A DNA stretch of 64,000 nt from Acidobacteriaceae bacterium. GTDB lineage: Bacteria > Acidobacteriota > Terriglobia > Bryobacterales > Bryobacteraceae. The notes under the pieces were generated by a model that saw only the letters and a list, made by a program, of their open reading frames with translations, did no database searches and was not told the origin of the DNA. A program made the translations under genes and the position numbers. Positions 1 to 9,067 of this stretch are shown here, in pieces. The stretch's first letter is position 1. Each line of letters opens with the position of its first letter. The stretch lies in NCBI GenBank assembly GCA_019240405.1, contig JAFAYL010000013.1, forward strand, positions 124,001-188,000, given 5' to 3'.

Positions 1-288
1 CTCGTTCACTGGGTCAATTCGATTGCGCTCAACTTGAGGCGGGGAATGAGCCGCATGCCAATGCTGCTACCGCTTCAGGAATGCGGGCAGCCGCCCAGCT
101 TGGACAGGAATATCGATTTGGAGCGAGCCCTGGCTCAGCTCGCCGCGCCAGATCGAAAGTGGATTGAAAGCTTTTATCTCGAGGGCTTCGCGATTCGAGA
201 GCTTGCGAGAAAAGGTATGAGGTCCGAAGGCTCGCTGAGGATTCGTCTTCACAGAATTCGCAAAAAGATAAGACACAGATTGAGCTGA
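1..288 (+). CDS. RNA polymerase sigma factor, ECF-like, C-terminal part (cut by window edge)
   Basis: The reading frame is open from base 1 to a TGA at 286-288, so this is the 3' end of a gene that begins outside the window. The first visible residues resemble the end of a sigma region 2 helix (NSIALNLRR). After a short linker comes a region-4-like helix-turn-helix: residues LERALAQLAAPDRKWIESFY, then an FxIRELA turn, then a basic recognition helix ending in IRKKIRHRLS. This fits a sigma-70 family, ECF-type factor that would read the -35 element. The gene is convergent with glgX, with only 7 bases between them. An internal TTG at 34 could be mistaken for its start. Which ECF group it belongs to cannot be told without the N-terminal half. 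Confidence 0.7.
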   Translation, partial: LVHWVNSIALNLRRGMSRMPMLLPLQECGQPPSLDRNIDLERALAQLAAPDRKWIESFYLEGFAIRELARKGMRSEGSLRIRLHRIRKKIRHRLS

Positions 289-295
289 CCCCCCT

Positions 296-2458
296 CTAGC
301 GCTTCACTTCTGTCTCGCAGAAGAGCACTGCGGAGTGTTCGATCATGTCGTACGGCTCTCCTTGTTTAATCGAACGGCGCTCCGTGCGCGCCGGATCGCG
401 CGTATCAATGAGAACTTCCCAATTGCAGGCGCCTGTACAAGCCGGAAGATAAAACCGAATGTGCTCGTGATGCGGATTCAGGCACAATAGAAAACTGTCG
501 TCAATAATCGGCTCGCCATACTGATCCACATCGTCCAACGTTCTTCCGCTGAGCCGCATGCCTAAACAGCGAACCCATCCTGCCTTCCACTCGTCTTCTG
601 TCATGCGCTGACCATCCGGACGGTACCAGCCGACATCTTGAACATCCAGCCCATCGAGATGGCGCTCCTCGGCGGTGGGGCTGATGTCGCTATCTTGAAA
701 GAATTTTCTTCTGTGGAAGTTCGGATGGTTTTTACGGAGCTGAATCAGGTTGATCGCGAATTCCGCTAACGCCTTCTTGCGATCGTCTGGATTCCAGTTC
801 ACCCAACTGATTTCGTTGTCTTGCGCATAGGCGTTGTTATTGCCCCGCTGCGTGCGGCCGAGCTCATCGCCTGCAAGAATCATCGGCACGCCTTGAGAGA
901 GCAACAAGGTCGTCAGCATATTGCGTTTTTGACGGTCACGAAGCTCGATAATTCGCGGGTCGTCACTCGGGCCTTCTACGCCGCAATTCCACGAGTAGTT
1001 GGCGTTTGTCCCGTCCTGATTGCCTTCGCCGTTCGCCTCATTGTGTTTCTGATCATAAGTAACCAGGTCCTGCAGCGTGAATCCGTCATGAGCCGTAACG
1101 AAATTGATGCTCGCCGAAGGCCGGCGCCCATCGCGCTTATATAGATCGCTGCTTCCGGTCAGACGATATCCGAGCTCGTGCAACTGGCCGTCGTCTCCCT
1201 TCCAATACCGGCGCACGACATCACGGTATTTCCCATTCCACTCGGCCCACAACGCAGGAAAGTGTCCCACTTGATATCCGCCCTCGCCGACATCCCAAGG
1301 TTCGGCAATCAGCTTGACTTTCGAAATCACCGGGTCTTGATTGATGACATCAAAGAACGCGGAGAGACGGTCGACATCGTGGAGCTCTCGTGCGAGCGCA
1401 GCCGCAAGATCGAAGCGGAATCCATCAACGTGCATCTCGAGCACCCAATAACGCAAGCTGTCCATCACGAGCTTGAGAACCTGCGGATGACGGACGTTCA
1501 GAGTGTTTCCAGTCCCCGTGTAATCCATGTAATAGCGAGGATTGTCCTCCAGCAGCCGGTAGTAAGTGGGATTGTCTACGCCACGAAAGCTGAGCGTCGG
1601 GCCCATCTGATTTCCCTCGGAGGTGTGGTTATAGACAACGTCAAGAACGACTTCAATGTTCGCGCGGTGAAGCTCGCGGACCATGGTTTTGAATTCGCCG
1701 ATTTGCTGGCCGCGATCGCCCGAGCTTGAATAGCGGCTCTCGGGCGAGAAGAAATTCGTCGTGTTGTATCCCCAATAATTCTGCAGTCCTTTATCGAGCA
1801 GAATTTTGTCATCGAGAAAGCTGTGCGTGGGCATTAACTCGATTGCCGTCACGCCAAGTTTCTTGAAGTAGTCGAGTATCGGCGGAGAAACCAGGCCTAG
1901 ATATGTCCCGCGGAGATTTTCAGGAACCTCCGGGTGCTCTACCGTGAAGCCTTTCACATGCAATTCATAAATGATGGAATCGTGCAAGTGAGTGTCCGGC
2001 GAGCGGTCATTCTGCCAGTCGAAGTGCGATGTGGTTACGACGCCTTTGGGCACCCCCGCCGCGTCGTCATTAGAATCGCAGCTTAGGTCCTCCTCCGCAT
2101 CTCCGAGTCGGTAACCGAAAACCGGATAATCCCAGTTGACCTTTCCGGCGATCGCCTTGGCATATGGATCGATGAGCAGTTTTGCAGGATTAAATCGTAG
2201 TCCCTCCTTCGGTTCGTACGGGCCGTGAACTCTATACCCGTACAACTGGCCGATCGTTAGTCCAGGTACGAAGCAATGCCAGACGTAGCTGGTACTCTCT
2301 TGCATCGCTATGGTTTCGTGCTCCCCTGAATCGAGCCCGTCGAAGAGACAAAGATCAACTCCTGTCGCGTTCTCAGAGTAAATCGCAAAGTTAACTCCGG
2401 TTCCATCCCACGTTGCTCCCTGGGGGTACGGTGATCCTGGAAGTGTTTTGATCGGCAT
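296..2458 (-). CDS. glgX: glycogen debranching enzyme GlgX
   Basis: A cytoplasmic GH13 enzyme of 720 residues that hydrolyses alpha-1,6 branches in glycogen or limit dextrin. An N-terminal CBM48/isoamylase-type domain covers about residues 10-100. The TIM barrel carries the four standard GH13 regions: DVVYNHT (273-279), DGFRFD (345-350, nucleophile Asp350), EPWD (386-389, acid/base Glu386) and TAHDGF (455-460). The length matches the usual 650-750 residues of GlgX/TreX-type debranchers. The start is an ATG at 2458. A 90-base gap separates it from the divergently transcribed acyl-ligase gene. No other glycogen genes lie in the window. The family call is firm; GlgX versus a close isoamylase-type relative is less certain. 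Confidence 0.93.
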   Translation of the reverse strand: MPIKTLPGSPYPQGATWDGTGVNFAIYSENATGVDLCLFDGLDSGEHETIAMQESTSYVWHCFVPGLTIGQLYGYRVHGPYEPKEGLRFNPAKLLIDPYAKAIAGKVNWDYPVFGYRLGDAEEDLSCDSNDDAAGVPKGVVTTSHFDWQNDRSPDTHLHDSIIYELHVKGFTVEHPEVPENLRGTYLGLVSPPILDYFKKLGVTAIELMPTHSFLDDKILLDKGLQNYWGYNTTNFFSPESRYSSSGDRGQQIGEFKTMVRELHRANIEVVLDVVYNHTSEGNQMGPTLSFRGVDNPTYYRLLEDNPRYYMDYTGTGNTLNVRHPQVLKLVMDSLRYWVLEMHVDGFRFDLAAALARELHDVDRLSAFFDVINQDPVISKVKLIAEPWDVGEGGYQVGHFPALWAEWNGKYRDVVRRYWKGDDGQLHELGYRLTGSSDLYKRDGRRPSASINFVTAHDGFTLQDLVTYDQKHNEANGEGNQDGTNANYSWNCGVEGPSDDPRIIELRDRQKRNMLTTLLLSQGVPMILAGDELGRTQRGNNNAYAQDNEISWVNWNPDDRKKALAEFAINLIQLRKNHPNFHRRKFFQDSDISPTAEERHLDGLDVQDVGWYRPDGQRMTEDEWKAGWVRCLGMRLSGRTLDDVDQYGEPIIDDSFLLCLNPHHEHIRFYLPACTGACNWEVLIDTRDPARTERRSIKQGEPYDMIEHSAVLFCETEVKR

Positions 2459-2548
2459 TGGCGCGGTCTACAAAACTTTAGTCGAAGATGAAAGCTCGTC
2501 TCTTATTGTTACTTCAACCGATAACCCGGCGCATCGTAGCCTGAGATT

Positions 2549-4987
2549 GTGCCACTAAATCGGCAGCATCTTGCTTCATTTGTCGATGATTTCGCGCGTC
2601 ATGGAAAGCAGATCGCAGTCGTTTCGCGGCATGGTTTGCGCACCCGGAAAACTACATACCAGGATCTCGCCATACTTGCAGAACGCTTTGCCGCCGAGTT
2701 AGTGAACTGGGGAATCCAAAAGGGCGATCGAGTACTCATTTGGGGGGAAAATAGCGCGGAGTGGGTCGCCGCGTTCTTCGGCTGCGTGCTGCGAGGAGTG
2801 CTCGCCGTGCCATTGGATTTCTCCAGCGCGCCGGATTTCGTCTATCGCGTTGCGCAAGACGTTTCGCCCAGGCTGATCGTCGGCAGCGAGGAGAAGCTCG
2901 CAGCTCTCAAATCTGATCATCCGCAAATAGCTTTCGAACGACTTCGCGAAATACTTACCTCCCGATCTGCGGGAGCTATCGAGGACCTTCAAGAAGACGA
3001 TCGATTGCAGATCGTGTTTACTTCCGGTACCACAGGCGAGCCAAAAGGCATTGTTCACACGCATAAGAATGTGCTCGCGAGTCTACGCCCGATTGAAGGC
3101 GAGATGCAAAAGTATTTGAAATATGAGCGCCTGGTTCACCCGTTGCGTTTTCTGCACACCTTGCCGCTGAGTCACGTATTCGGCCAATTCATGGGCCTGT
3201 GGATTCCGCCTCTGCTCGCGGCAGAAGTTCACTACGAATCCCGGTTAGTAGCAAGTGAACTGATGGAGCGCATTCGTCGCGAGCGCATTTCCGTGCTGGC
3301 CGCAGTCCCGCGCGTGCTGGATCTCATGCAGGATGAATTGCTCGCGAGCTTTCCTGACCTTACGTCCGGCATAGAAACATCAGCCGGAATCAGCGCTTGG
3401 AAAAAATGGTGGCGCTTCCGCGATATCCACCGGCTATTCGGTCTCAAGTTCTGGGCGCTGGTGTGCGGGGGTGCATCGCTACCGGCCGCCGCGGAACAGT
3501 TTTGGACTGCACTGGGGTTCATCGTCGTGCAAGGCTACGGAATGACCGAAACCACCGCGCTCGTGAGCCTGAATCATCCCTTCCATCCCGCGAGCGGAAC
3601 CATCGGCCAGGTACTACCCGGACGCGAGGTGCGGCTGAGCGATGAAGGAGAGGTGCTCGTCCGAGGCGAGACAATCTCGGATACGGTTTGGGAGCGAGGT
3701 GCGCTGAAGCCACGTGATTCCGAGTGGCTCGCGACAGGCGATCTCGCCGAGTTCGACCCAAATGGAAATTTGCGATTTCGCGGCAGGAAGAAAGACGTCA
3801 TCGTGACTTCATCCGGGCTCAACGTTTACCCGGAGGATTTGGAAGCAGCGCTCGCCAGGCAACCAGGCGTGAAGGCCTGCGCGGTTTTGGAAACGGAAGG
3901 GCAGCATGGGCCGGAGCCGCTGGCTGTGCTCGTGATGAGCTCAGGCGTCGCCGCTGATTCTGCACTGGCTTCCGCCAACAAAGAACTCGCCGAATTCCAG
4001 CAGATGCGGCGCCGCATGATTTGGCCCGAAGCTGACCTGCCGCGCACATCCACAGGGAAAGTGCTAAGACGCGAAGTGGCTCGCAGAATCGCGAGCGGTG
4101 AGCTCGATGAAACGAGCGCCCCCGATTCCGTAAACGGCGATCTCAATCTCGACAGCCTGGGCCGAGTTGAGTTGCAAGCGAAGCTCGAGCAGCAGCTCGG
4201 AGTGACACTGGAGGACTCCGCAGTGCAATCGGTCAAGACCTCGAGCGAATTGCGCCGTCTCGTTTCCGAGAGAACGAGTGCGCCTACGGACAAGAGCGCT
4301 GAGCACATCTATCCTCACTGGCCATGGAATCCAGTGTTCCAGTTCATTCGCAGCGTATTTCTCGAGTGCGCCGCGATGCCGCTCGTGCGTTTCCTCGCGA
4401 AGCCGTCAGTCCAGCGTGCCCCTGACGAATTGCCAAGCTCACCGATGCTGATCGTATCGAATCATGTGACCTCCTACGACGTTCCGTTCATCTTGTACGC
4501 CTTGCCCGGGCACGTGAGACGGCATGTCGCGGTGGCGATGTCAGCCGAAATGATGCTCGATTGGCGGCGCGCGCGCAACCAGGGAAATTGGTTCCTGAAT
4601 TTGGTTGCGCCAATTGAATATCTGCTCGTCACCGGACTGTTTAACGTTTTCCCATTGCCCCAAATGAGCGGATTCCGTCGAAGTTTTCGGCACGCTGGAG
4701 AAGCCGTCGATCGCGGCTACAGCGTCATCGTCTTTCCGGAGGGACACCGTTCGGAAGACGGCACAGTGGCGTCATTCAAGGCTGGAGCGGGACTGCTCTG
4801 GAAAGAGCTCGAGACGCCGGCACTACCAGTTCATTTGCACGGACTCGGCGAGATCAAGGCTAAACATGGACGATGGTTCCGGTCGGGCAAAGTTTCAATA
4901 TCGGTCGGCGAAATTCTCGCGCCTGACGGTTCGGCTTCAGTCGAGGAGTTAACGCACATTCTGGAGCGAGGCGTTCTCGATCAGTGA
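2549..4987 (+). CDS. acyl-CoA/acyl-ACP synthetase fused to carrier-like domain and PlsC acyltransferase
   Basis: An 812-residue fusion. Residues 1 to about 515 form an AMP-binding adenylating enzyme: P-loop FTSGTTGEPKG (157-167), YGMTETT (330-336), TGD (396-398) and the C-terminal lysine in LPRTSTGKVLRRE (Lys504). Residues about 525-575 look like a short acyl-carrier domain with the LDSL motif (Ser536 as the possible phosphopantetheine site). Residues about 590-812 are a PlsC-type acyltransferase with NHVTSYD (His639, Asp644) and FPEGHRS (729-735). The likely role is to activate a fatty acid and pass it to a lysophospholipid or similar acceptor at the inner membrane, as E. coli Aas does with the reverse domain order. 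The start is GTG at 2549. Substrate and acceptor are not known. Confidence 0.85.
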   Translation: MPLNRQHLASFVDDFARHGKQIAVVSRHGLRTRKTTYQDLAILAERFAAELVNWGIQKGDRVLIWGENSAEWVAAFFGCVLRGVLAVPLDFSSAPDFVYRVAQDVSPRLIVGSEEKLAALKSDHPQIAFERLREILTSRSAGAIEDLQEDDRLQIVFTSGTTGEPKGIVHTHKNVLASLRPIEGEMQKYLKYERLVHPLRFLHTLPLSHVFGQFMGLWIPPLLAAEVHYESRLVASELMERIRRERISVLAAVPRVLDLMQDELLASFPDLTSGIETSAGISAWKKWWRFRDIHRLFGLKFWALVCGGASLPAAAEQFWTALGFIVVQGYGMTETTALVSLNHPFHPASGTIGQVLPGREVRLSDEGEVLVRGETISDTVWERGALKPRDSEWLATGDLAEFDPNGNLRFRGRKKDVIVTSSGLNVYPEDLEAALARQPGVKACAVLETEGQHGPEPLAVLVMSSGVAADSALASANKELAEFQQMRRRMIWPEADLPRTSTGKVLRREVARRIASGELDETSAPDSVNGDLNLDSLGRVELQAKLEQQLGVTLEDSAVQSVKTSSELRRLVSERTSAPTDKSAEHIYPHWPWNPVFQFIRSVFLECAAMPLVRFLAKPSVQRAPDELPSSPMLIVSNHVTSYDVPFILYALPGHVRRHVAVAMSAEMMLDWRRARNQGNWFLNLVAPIEYLLVTGLFNVFPLPQMSGFRRSFRHAGEAVDRGYSVIVFPEGHRSEDGTVASFKAGAGLLWKELETPALPVHLHGLGEIKAKHGRWFRSGKVSISVGEILAPDGSASVEELTHILERGVLDQ

Positions 4988-5111
4988 GGCACCGAGGTGT
5001 ATCGCGGTGGCAGAGTGCACTTCTGGCTCAAACAGGACGCCGTGCGCTACAGCGCTGAATTGGTTTCCATGCGTGGCCCCGCCGAAAACGAGAGGGAATA
5101 CACTGTGACGC

Positions 5112-6698
5112 TTATTCGCCGGATTGAGCGAATCTGCGGAAGAAGCTGTCCGGTTTCCAAGCGGGCTTTTGCGGGCTATCGGCAACTCGCAGGGCCAAAT
5201 TTTTCAGAATCTGGTTGAATTGAGCCGCAGCCGCCAAATCGACCGGCTGCTTCGTATCATCCGTGACGCCGTGGTAACGGTTTGCATACCAATCTTTGAA
5301 AATCTGCTCTTCTGGCCCTCCTGGTAGGTAGCCGAATTTAAAGGCGAGTGCAGGAACGCCTTTCTTAATAAAGCTGTATTGATCACTTCTGATGAAGCGG
5401 TTGCGGTTGGGCTCTTTGTCCGCCTGCACCCTCACTCCTGCAGCCTCCGCGACCACGCGAATATCATCTCCTAATGTCGACTCGTTCAGGCCTTGCACTT
5501 CGAGCCACTTGAGGGGAAAGAGCGGGAGAAACATATCCATATTCAAATCGGCAATAATTTTTCCATTTACGGTCGGTTTGCTGGCGAAGAACATCGACCC
5601 CAGCTCACCTTTCTCTTCGGCCGTCACCGCTAAGAAGATAATCGAGCGATGTGTGACAGCTTTCTCGCTTTGTAAACTCTTCGCGATCTCGATTAAGGAC
5701 GCAATCCCCGAAGCATCGTCCATTGCGCCGTTGTAGATCTTGTCGCCGTTCACGGGCTCGCCGATGCCAAGGTGGTCCAGATGCGCGGAAATCACCACAT
5801 ATTCATCCTTCAATTTGGAATCGTTACCGGGCCGTAGGCCCACGACGTTCTTTGAAGAAACGTTCCTATTCGCAATGGAAACGGTGGCGCTGATTGAAGA
5901 CGGCAAGGTGAAATGCGGCAACGCTTGCTGGTTATGAGCCAACTTGGTTATCTCTGAAAATGTATGTCCTGAATCGGCGAGCAAATCATCGGCTTCGGCC
6001 GAATTCCAGTAAGCGCCGAACTTCAGGCCGCGAGTTGACCCAAGCGCGGAATCGGCAAGAGTCATGTGTGGCTTTCCCCAGACTGCGATGGTGCGCGCCC
6101 AAGGTATCTCAATGGTTTTTGGATCCGGAATCGTGATCATGCCAACCGCCCCTGCAGCCCGGAACGCTTTCCAGCGTTCTTCGGTCGAGGAATAGTGGGA
6201 CCGAAGATTGCCGTTAATTTTGTCTGGCCCGCCGGTGAGAAATGCGACTACTGCTCCCTTGACCGGGAGGCCCGAAAGATCATCGTAATGAGCTTCGGGA
6301 ATGACAAGACCGTATCCAGCGAACACGATTGGAGCTTTGATGGACGTCGATTCTGAGTTGTAGCCCAGCAGTGCCTCCATCGGCACTGGGACGGCTACTG
6401 TTTTGTCCTCACGAGCCAGCGAAAGAGTCGATTTGGATTTATCGATTGACGTCTCAGTAAGCTGTACCGGCTGAAAATATCCATCGTTTCCAGCGGCAGC
6501 GAGCCCGGCCTGACCGAATTGCGCTGCTACGTAATCTGCGGCCTTGTCGTATCCGGCCGAACCTGTGTCGCGGCCCTCGAGTTCATCGCTCGCGAGATAT
6601 TCGATGTGTTTCCACCATTGCTTGCCCGCAGCTTCCCAATCGATTGCCGCGAGCGCTGCGAAACCAAATAGAAAAAGCGCGGTGAAGCCTGGGCGCAT
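5112..6698 (-). CDS. secreted M28 family zinc aminopeptidase with PA domain
   Basis: A 528-residue exported metallopeptidase. The chosen start is the ATG at 6698, which begins a signal peptide (MRPGFTALFLFGFAALAA) and lies 4 bases after the stop of the DinB-like gene; the frame stays open upstream but would run into that gene. A PA-type insertion sits around residues 110-250. The M28 dizinc site is visible in order: ISAHLDHLG, the bridging Asp in GAMDDASG, AVTAEEKGELGS (base Glu and ligand Glu), the Asp in ADLNMDM, and the late His in RYHGVTDD. The family includes aminopeptidases and glutamate carboxypeptidases that act in the periplasm or outside. The substrate cannot be read from sequence. 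Confidence 0.9.
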   Translation of the reverse strand: MRPGFTALFLFGFAALAAIDWEAAGKQWWKHIEYLASDELEGRDTGSAGYDKAADYVAAQFGQAGLAAAGNDGYFQPVQLTETSIDKSKSTLSLAREDKTVAVPVPMEALLGYNSESTSIKAPIVFAGYGLVIPEAHYDDLSGLPVKGAVVAFLTGGPDKINGNLRSHYSSTEERWKAFRAAGAVGMITIPDPKTIEIPWARTIAVWGKPHMTLADSALGSTRGLKFGAYWNSAEADDLLADSGHTFSEITKLAHNQQALPHFTLPSSISATVSIANRNVSSKNVVGLRPGNDSKLKDEYVVISAHLDHLGIGEPVNGDKIYNGAMDDASGIASLIEIAKSLQSEKAVTHRSIIFLAVTAEEKGELGSMFFASKPTVNGKIIADLNMDMFLPLFPLKWLEVQGLNESTLGDDIRVVAEAAGVRVQADKEPNRNRFIRSDQYSFIKKGVPALAFKFGYLPGGPEEQIFKDWYANRYHGVTDDTKQPVDLAAAAQFNQILKNLALRVADSPQKPAWKPDSFFRRFAQSGE

Positions 6699-6702
6699 GA
6701 CC

Positions 6703-7194
6703 TCAGGCGGTCGCTTTCGCGCGCGAGATCTTATACGCGCTCCGCACGTCACGAATTTGCGCGGCGTGCCTTTCGGCATGCTCGGCAAATAAGCGGAGCA
6801 TATCGAGTAGAGTCATTGGTCCACGCCTGACGTGTTGCGCTGTTCGAGAGTACATCTCCGGTGGCAGATCTTTCAAAAGCTGGTAGTTGTCGGCCCGAAG
6901 CTGCCGCATCGTTTCAAGAGATTGCGAAGGTTTCCGTTTGCCGTAATCGGTACGTTCGGCGAAAGCGTTCTGATCCCACTGCACGAGTGTCGGGTTTTCT
7001 TCCGAGAGTACCTGTCTCAACCTCAAAACGGTGGCAGCTTCTGCGTCAGCGAGATGAGCCACAATCTGGCGCACACTCCACTTTTCCGGCGCGGGTTTGA
7101 AGTCGAGCTCCGGACCGGCGGCGCCTGTGATCGCGACGGCGACAAGCTCCGCGCCCCGGCGGAATCGCTCCAGCAGCTCAGGAATTTCGTCCAT
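6703..7194 (-). CDS. DinB-fold (DinB_2-like) putative metal-binding protein
   Basis: A 163-residue cytoplasmic four-helix-bundle protein. Conserved histidines are visible in IVAHLADAE (about residue 46) and in the C-terminal FAEHAERHAAQI (two His), which fits the usual metal triad of the DinB/YfiT superfamily. The entry KWSVRQIVAHLADAE is typical of the DinB_2 group. Members include thiol S-transferases (bacillithiol, mycothiol) and many proteins of unknown function, so no reaction is assigned. It sits between the glycosyltransferase gene (15 bases upstream) and the M28 peptidase gene (4 bases downstream) on the same strand, probably in one transcript. Confidence 0.8.
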   Translation of the reverse strand: MDEIPELLERFRRGAELVAVAITGAAGPELDFKPAPEKWSVRQIVAHLADAEAATVLRLRQVLSEENPTLVQWDQNAFAERTDYGKRKPSQSLETMRQLRADNYQLLKDLPPEMYSRTAQHVRRGPMTLLDMLRLFAEHAERHAAQIRDVRSAYKISRAKATA

Positions 7195-7209
7195 AAACGT
7201 GTACGTTCA

Positions 7210-8373
7210 TTATCCCGCTGTAAGTACCGACGGCTCGGCTGCCTCGATCAGGATTTTTTCGAGAATCGGAGGTATTTCAAAGACAGCGCGATTCTCCAGG
7301 CAAGCGATATTCCGTTTCGTGGTGTGGAGATTTTCGAGCAGGGCTGTGACTCCGCTCTCGATTTCCCGAAAGTTCTTCAGCACAATGCCCACGCCGAACT
7401 CGCGAATCCACTCGGTGTTATAGCGCTCTTGTGGAAGAGTCCAGGCATTGCGCTCCACAATTACTGGAAGGTTCATTTTCAGCGCCTCAGAAATACTCGC
7501 CGGGCCCGGCTTGCCAATCAAGAAATCAGAGAGGTGCATGTAATACGGAATCTGATTTGTGAACCCTTCCACAAGGATTTTATTTCGTGTTTTTAGCTTC
7601 TCGAGCCGCGCGCGAAGCTTCGCGTTCCGGCCGCAGATCATGATTAACTGAAGATCTAGGGGCGCGTTACCTAGGCGCTTGGCAATGGAAAACATAACGT
7701 TCGATCCCTGGCCGCCGAATAAAACCAGCCCGGTGGGTAGATAAGGATCAAGTCCCAAGCTTTGCCGTTCTTCGGCGCGCGCCATCGATTGCTCCTCATA
7801 AAAGTTAGGCCGTAGAATCATCCCGCTAACTCGATAAACACGCGAGGCCGGATGTCCCATCTGGAGCGCCTGTTCTTTGGCGCGCTCCGTACCGCAGACA
7901 AAATACTGCCGCTGCTTCTCTATCCAAAAATGCGGCGGGAAATCAGCGAAATCAGTGATCACCGTGACGAGAGGCACCCCGGGAAGCGCCGCACGCAAAC
8001 TCTCGAACAGTACGCGGTTGAAATTAGGAACAAAAGACACAACCATGTCGGGCCGATGGTGCTGCCAAAATTCAGCTAGCAACCTGACCTGGGCGCGGTG
8101 ATAGATGCGGATGACGCCATGCATCAAAGGCAAGAGATGCCTGGATCCCAGCGTCCACCCTTTGGCGAGCAAAAGGTTATAAATCTCTTGCAACCGGATA
8201 CGCGTTAGCTTGCGAAAGATATCGAGCGGATCCAGCACTTCCTGAAGGTTTACGAGCCGGACATCCCAACCGTACTGGTCGGCCTCAATTGCAGATCGAA
8301 CAGCAATAGCAGCATTCCGGTGGCCGCCGCCCGCATCAAAATAAACAAAATCCATCTTTCGCGTTTTTTTCAC
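7210..8373 (-). CDS. GT28-like glycosyltransferase, monogalactosyldiacylglycerol synthase type
   Basis: A 387-residue GT-B fold enzyme. The N-terminal half has the MGDG-synthase-like DAGGGHRNAA motif and VVSFVPNFN. The C-terminal nucleotide-sugar half has LVLFGGQGSNVMF, an LVEGFTNQIPYYMHLSDFL stretch, and the donor-binding loop GKPGPASISEAL. This is the layout of MGDG synthases, processive diglucosyl-diacylglycerol synthases and MurG relatives, which transfer a sugar to a membrane lipid at the cytoplasmic face. The sugar and the acceptor are not known. The start is the ATG at 8373; an in-frame ATG at 8355 is possible. It is divergent from a PAP2 phosphatase gene, another lipid-type enzyme. 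Confidence 0.8.
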   Translation of the reverse strand: MKKTRKMDFVYFDAGGGHRNAAIAVRSAIEADQYGWDVRLVNLQEVLDPLDIFRKLTRIRLQEIYNLLLAKGWTLGSRHLLPLMHGVIRIYHRAQVRLLAEFWQHHRPDMVVSFVPNFNRVLFESLRAALPGVPLVTVITDFADFPPHFWIEKQRQYFVCGTERAKEQALQMGHPASRVYRVSGMILRPNFYEEQSMARAEERQSLGLDPYLPTGLVLFGGQGSNVMFSIAKRLGNAPLDLQLIMICGRNAKLRARLEKLKTRNKILVEGFTNQIPYYMHLSDFLIGKPGPASISEALKMNLPVIVERNAWTLPQERYNTEWIREFGVGIVLKNFREIESGVTALLENLHTTKRNIACLENRAVFEIPPILEKILIEAAEPSVLTAG

Positions 8374-8485
8374 AGATGCTTAGTACGACTGTCACCTCAC
8401 TGTAACCAGTTCGCGCTTAGAACGGAAGCATGAGGAGCAGGGAACTCAACAGTTCCGTACACTGGTTCCCAGAGGGGTTCGTCGC

Positions 8486-9022
8486 ATGACAGCCCCGCAT
8501 ACCATGCTTCAGTTTATTGCCACGGGCGATCACAAGCTGATGCGCAAGGTGAACCGTTGGCGAGCTCCGAAATTGGTGCGACTGTGGGCGCTTGCAGCAA
8601 CGCGCGCAGGTGATGGCTGGCTTTGGTATCTCACAGGTCTGTTCATTTTCATATTTGGCGGGCAGAATCGTTTCCCGGCGATCGCTTCCGCGGGATCTGC
8701 GGCGGCCGCGGGGATCGGAATCTTCGCTCTCACGAAGAAGTTTTCGAGCCGGAAACGTCCGTTTGAAATTGAGCCGCACTGCTGGGCGAAGCTTTTGCCG
8801 CCTGACCGATTTTCCTTTCCGTCGGGCCACACCATAACAGCATTTTCCGTGGCAATTTCGCTTTCCCAGTTTTATCCCGTTCTGCTTCCCGCACTGCTGT
8901 TTTGCGCAGTGAGCATCGCGATTTCGCGGATCTTATTGGGGATGCATTTTCTCAGCGATGTCATCGTTGGCGCGCTTATCGGGACAGGTCTCGCTTTTAG
9001 CAGTAGCGCGATTTTCGGTTAA
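8486..9022 (+). CDS. PAP2 family membrane phosphatase
   Basis: A 178-residue integral membrane phosphatase. All three parts of the PAP2 signature are present: KKFSSRKRP (Lys84 to Pro92), FPSGHT (111-116) and SRILLGMHFLSD (Ser147, Arg148, His154, Asp158). Hydrophobic segments lie between these motifs. Family members dephosphorylate phosphatidic acid, phosphatidylglycerophosphate or undecaprenyl pyrophosphate on the periplasmic side. It is the first gene of a plus-strand run that continues with addB after 45 bases. The neighbouring divergent lipid glycosyltransferase would use diacylglycerol, a product a PAP2 enzyme could supply, but that link is inference. Confidence 0.9.
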   Translation: MTAPHTMLQFIATGDHKLMRKVNRWRAPKLVRLWALAATRAGDGWLWYLTGLFIFIFGGQNRFPAIASAGSAAAAGIGIFALTKKFSSRKRPFEIEPHCWAKLLPPDRFSFPSGHTITAFSVAISLSQFYPVLLPALLFCAVSIAISRILLGMHFLSDVIVGALIGTGLAFSSSAIFG

Positions 9023-9067
9023 AAACAGCCGCGTGCCTCGGCCGCGCGATAATGGGTCATACCGTTC

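Noticed and set aside
4997-5218. 73-codon plus-strand frame between the acyl-ligase and M28 genes
   Set aside because: Its second half is antisense to the M28 gene end, the first half matches no known family, and the upstream sequence has no ribosome site.
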